DNA of 28,682 nt from Stramenopiles sp. TOSAG23-6. Lineage: Eukaryota; Sar. Location: positions 1 to 28,682 of the forward strand of contig LT635976.1 in NCBI GenBank assembly GCA_900128565.1, in the 5' to 3' direction. Shown piece after piece: positions 25,792 to 28,682 of the stretch. The notes under the pieces were generated by a model, which had not been told where the DNA came from, searched no databases, and saw only the letters and a program-made list of their open reading frames with translations. Within the stretch, counting starts at the first letter, position 1, and every line of letters begins with the position of its first letter. The translations under genes and the position numbers were made by a program.

Positions 25792-28627
25792 TTATTGATT
25801 ATTAACTCGTTGTTCTATTCTACTACTTGTAGGGCGACTACCTAAAGGAGTAATAATACCATCACCCATACGTCGCAGCACTTCTCGGCTTTTCGGTCGA
25901 TGTGATCCCGGGAATGAATCATGTTGACTTTTCAATGAAAAAGAAAACTCTGGAAAAAATACAGCTGGCGACGACGATTCTTTTGTCATATCTTCAGGTA
26001 GACTCCAAAGTCCATCATTATTTACGTCATCTTTATCAATTTCATCATTATTGACAATAAATCTATGAATGTCATCTTCTTGATCGAAATCTGTTTTATC
26101 TTGTCCGAATTTACTAAATTTGCGAAGTCCTTTAAATCGTTTTGTTGCTCCAAAAACAAGTTTTGCTTTTGAAGCTTGGATTTTCGATTTAGCACGACCG
26201 ATTGCTACTTTCTCTCGAACAAGAAAATTTAAACGTTGTGTAAAACCCATTCCCGCAATATTTGCTTTACGCTCATTTTTTTTTCTTTCTATCTCTGCTT
26301 GACGCGCTAAAGCTGCTTTTTCTTTTTTCCNCGCTTTGTNTTCATCGATGTCTATTTTTTCTTGTTCTTTAACCTTCTTCAATTCCATCAGAATCAAATC
26401 AACTGCATCCTCAATATTATTATTGGATAGTTTGAGCGCGGCCATATAAGTTGGTCTCTCAAATGCCTCAAAAAAGTCTTCTAGTTCTTCAGGTATCACT
26501 GCTTGATCATATATTGGTTCACCGAATGAATCACTGGACTTATTTGATTTAGAACTAATAAAAGAAGCATTTGAATCAGGTCGTTGGTGTGATTCTTTTG
26601 AATTTGGTCGAAATTGTGGTTCAACATCTGAGTGCAAAGAAATTGTATTAGTAAGATTTTCTTTTGCTAAAGATAATGATTGATCAACCTTTTGACGTCT
26701 CCTAAATGTATGACGTTTTTTTTTACGCCAATGGAGTTCATACAATAGTTGCGTTGCTAGCAACTCTCTCTTTTGTCTTTTTAGTCGGCGCCGATATTTA
26801 TTATTATGTTTTCGAACTCTTTCAACTTTATTTCGTAACATGTTCCGTTTGTGTTGTGCAATCTCTCGATTTGGTTCCCTTCTGTAATAAATACGAATCA
26901 CTCTTGGAGGTTTCCAATCGCACTGATCAAGAAGTTTATTATAGTAAAAGGAAACACCGCTATTGTGTTTCATCATAACCCATCCCTTCCACTCCGTTTC
27001 GTCTCGCTCAATTTGAGATACTTTAACGAGTGTGGCCCACACTTCTCGCATTTCCTTATCTCCAAAACTTACCATTGACATTGCCTTTTCATCTTCTATA
27101 TTTGTATCGAGTAACTGAAACCGTTGATCTGGTCTTGTTCGGCTCACCAAGACCCCAGGATGTGGACATTCATCCTGTACTGTTTTGGAGAGTGAATTAT
27201 AGTAAAATATGCAGTGCTGTGACGGATTTACCACTGGTTTCCAACTGAGTAATAACTTATGAGGATCATATTCCTCAGTATTTGCTTGCTCACTGGATTG
27301 TTGCAAATCATTGTTGCCATCACTATTATGTTTTCTGATAGACAGAGGAGGGATACCAGAAAGAATTTTTTGCTCTGAAGAATATTTCTTCTTTGTTTCT
27401 GAATCTGATGTATTTGCATGGACATTTGCTTCTTTCTTTTGTATTTCATTTGTATTATGTGTATCCAATGCCAGTTCCACAGAAATACATTTATCAATGT
27501 TATTTTTTTCTTCTTTTATTTCATTTATGAATTCCCTTGTATCTTCTATGATACCATTCTTTTCATTTTCACACCCAAACTTTCCCTCGCTAGAATTTGC
27601 ATTACCTTTTCGACCTGTACTATTAAAATCTAAACGATGACTTGATGGTCGGGAATGAGTGCTTACAGGTCTAGATCTAGGTCGGTGTGTAATCCTCGTA
27701 CTTTTCGGACGAGAATGAGAATGGGTGCTTACAGGTCTAGATCTAGGTCGCCGTACAATCCTCGTACTTCTTGGACGCCTCGTACTTACTGGCCGAGAAT
27801 ATGACTGTGGAAGTGTCCCGTGAACTGTAGATGGTCGAGATACAATAGACGTTGTACGAACGCTACTAGGTCTAGATAAACTACTATCTCCTAATGATCC
27901 AGAGCCTATAAGGTCTCTTATTGAGCGACTAGATGTTGGCCTTTTACCAGAGACAATATTCATGAGACCACGTTTGCGTGGTGTTGATAATATAGTAGAT
28001 GATCTATATTCATTTTTATCTTCTGTATCTGCACTTAATGTAGTCAAATATGTCCTTGATGTGCCAGGTCGCGAATTCGCCGGAAAACCAAGTATTTCCC
28101 GCTGAAGTTTTTCTTCAGCCATAACGTCTGGGTCAACAGCAGACCGAAGCGCACGCTTAACTAGCAGCATCGATTCATCATCACACCATCGATTCGCCGA
28201 AATATCAATGTGAAGGGGTTGGTCAGAAGGTCGGCGGTTCAATGAAAGGCTAGCTGCCATTTCTGCAGCATTGGTATTACTTAAATCACAGTCACACATC
28301 TTCAAAATACCAAGGGAAAGTGCAAGAGGTGCCCCCCAACCAATGATACCAGCACCACACCCAAGTTTCTCATTCCCACACAAATTAAGCTCAGTCAAAC
28401 CAACGTTTTCAGCAAGTCCTTCTCCAATACCTTCAGCACTGTGTAATGTGAGGCTACAAGAAACCAGCTGCAGTAATTGCAACACTTGATTGTATTCAAG
28501 CAAATACTGTAAGGCTTTGCCAATTCCTGGACCTGCTAGAACATTCGATGATAAATCTAATCTAATTAAGTATGGATTACGCCATATTGACTGTAGTAAC
28601 ATAAAACACCCATCTGGTGAACCAGGC
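25792..28627 (-). CDS. LRR / WW-like / UBA-like protein (C-terminal about 944 aa, 5' part outside the window)
   Basis: The 5' end is missing: the exon begins at 28627 behind an introner-family intron that runs off the right edge. The first about 170 residues are RI-type leucine-rich repeats (LIRLDLSSNVL, LTELNLCGN, LHIDISANRW). About 230-345 is Ser/Arg/Pro-rich with a 22-aa repeat (RPRSRPVSTHS). Two WW-like units follow: about 456-492 (SWKPVV...IFYYNSLS) and a better one at about 540-575 (WKGWVMMKHNSGVSFYYNK...W-x-x-P). About 600-640 is strongly basic, and about 709-745 resembles a UBA helix bundle (YMAALKLSNNNIEDAVDLIL). LRR plus WW plus UBA suggests a scaffold linked to proline-rich and ubiquitin ligands, by inference. 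Two Ns near 26332-26340 leave two residues unresolved. It converges with the SAP/TPR gene across 136 bp. Confidence 0.75.
27658..27790 (-). repeat. 66-bp tandem repeat in the LRR/WW/UBA gene
   Basis: The block GCTTACAGGTCTAGATCTAG (plus strand) recurs at 27661 and 27727, a period of 66 bp or 22 codons, encoding the RPRSRPVSTHS repeat. The frame is kept. Confidence 0.8.
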
Positions 28628-28682
28628 AAGTATTTTGGAAAAATATTTCAAAAAAAAATCGTTAGGTACAAAATTTCGTACG
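28628..28682 (-). other. introner-family intron, 3' part, cut by the window edge
   Basis: In sense, the visible part starts CGTACGAAATTTTGTACC, continues TAACGATTTTTTTTTG and ends TTTTTCCAAAATACTT. It is an exact core copy and ends TT, like J-protein intron 5. The exon then begins GCCTGG. The donor and upstream exon lie outside the window. Confidence 0.85.

Noticed and set aside
7825-28682. Group I or group II self-splicing introns
   Set aside because: At about 100 nt with no conserved catalytic core or domain V-like hairpin, they are far too small and AT-rich.
1-28682. tRNA, rRNA or spliced-leader genes
   Set aside because: I saw no T-loop GGTTCGAATCC-type box, cloverleaf pair or conserved rRNA tract on either strand, though a covariance-model scan would be decisive.

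Overview
This window is nuclear DNA from a unicellular eukaryote. The genes are split by short introns, use the standard stop codons (TGA ends the first large gene, TAA several others), and encode typical protist proteins: a USP39/Sad1 spliceosome factor, an RJL-type GTPase, MIT proteins, a SETD3/LSMT-like SET methyltransferase, a membrane J-protein, and EF-hand/IQ/C2, LRR, cyclic-nucleotide-binding and TPR proteins. The DNA is visibly AT-rich. The RJL GTPase and the large LRR/EF-hand-like proteins suggest a flagellate, possibly a stramenopile or other chromist-type protist, but no marker fixes the lineage.

Layout. 240-9394 (-): a giant cNMP-binding/LRR protein of about 3019 aa, split by one intron. 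9627-10217 (+) and 10436-11125 (-): convergent paralogous double-MIT proteins. 11599-13420 (+): SET methyltransferase with three introns. 13645-15897 (-): EF-hand/IQ/C2 protein, intronless. 16239-17954 (+): USP39/Sad1, intronless. 18120-18674 (-): RJL GTPase, intronless. 18899-21757 (-): multi-pass membrane J-protein with six introns. 21969-22470: a MITE-like element with 19-bp terminal inverted repeats, an 8-bp target-site duplication and internal 70-bp repeats. 22647-25655 (+): SAP-like/TPR protein with two introns. 25792-28627 (-): LRR/WW/UBA-like protein whose 5' part lies beyond the right edge, behind another intron.

The main discovery is that every intron I can establish here (12 complete, one cut by the right edge) belongs to one repeat family of 92-108 nt, in five different genes and on both strands, always in sense orientation. 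They share a yeast-like donor (GTATGT/GTACGT), a near-palindromic core (GTACGAAATTTTGTAC) running into a branch-site-like CCTAAC, and a fixed 3' end (about TTTTTCCAAAATAC plus two bases). They look like introner elements (introns that spread as copies). Nine of the 12 must end in AT, one in TT and only two in AG when placed in the register fixed by the two AG copies. Reading frame excludes a shift to a nearby AG in the cases I tested. The last two intron bases copy the last two bases of the upstream exon (AT...AT, TT...TT), and the ends ATGTA...TACAT are complementary, so the RNA could pair its own splice sites. This combination resembles the logic of euglenid nonconventional introns but is built on a U2-like donor and branch site.

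Joining across these introns restores long continuous proteins, including the SET-domain NH motif, a cyclic-nucleotide-binding fold and successive membrane segments. The genes do not form an obvious single pathway. The association of splicing factor, GTPase and J-protein genes is positional only.
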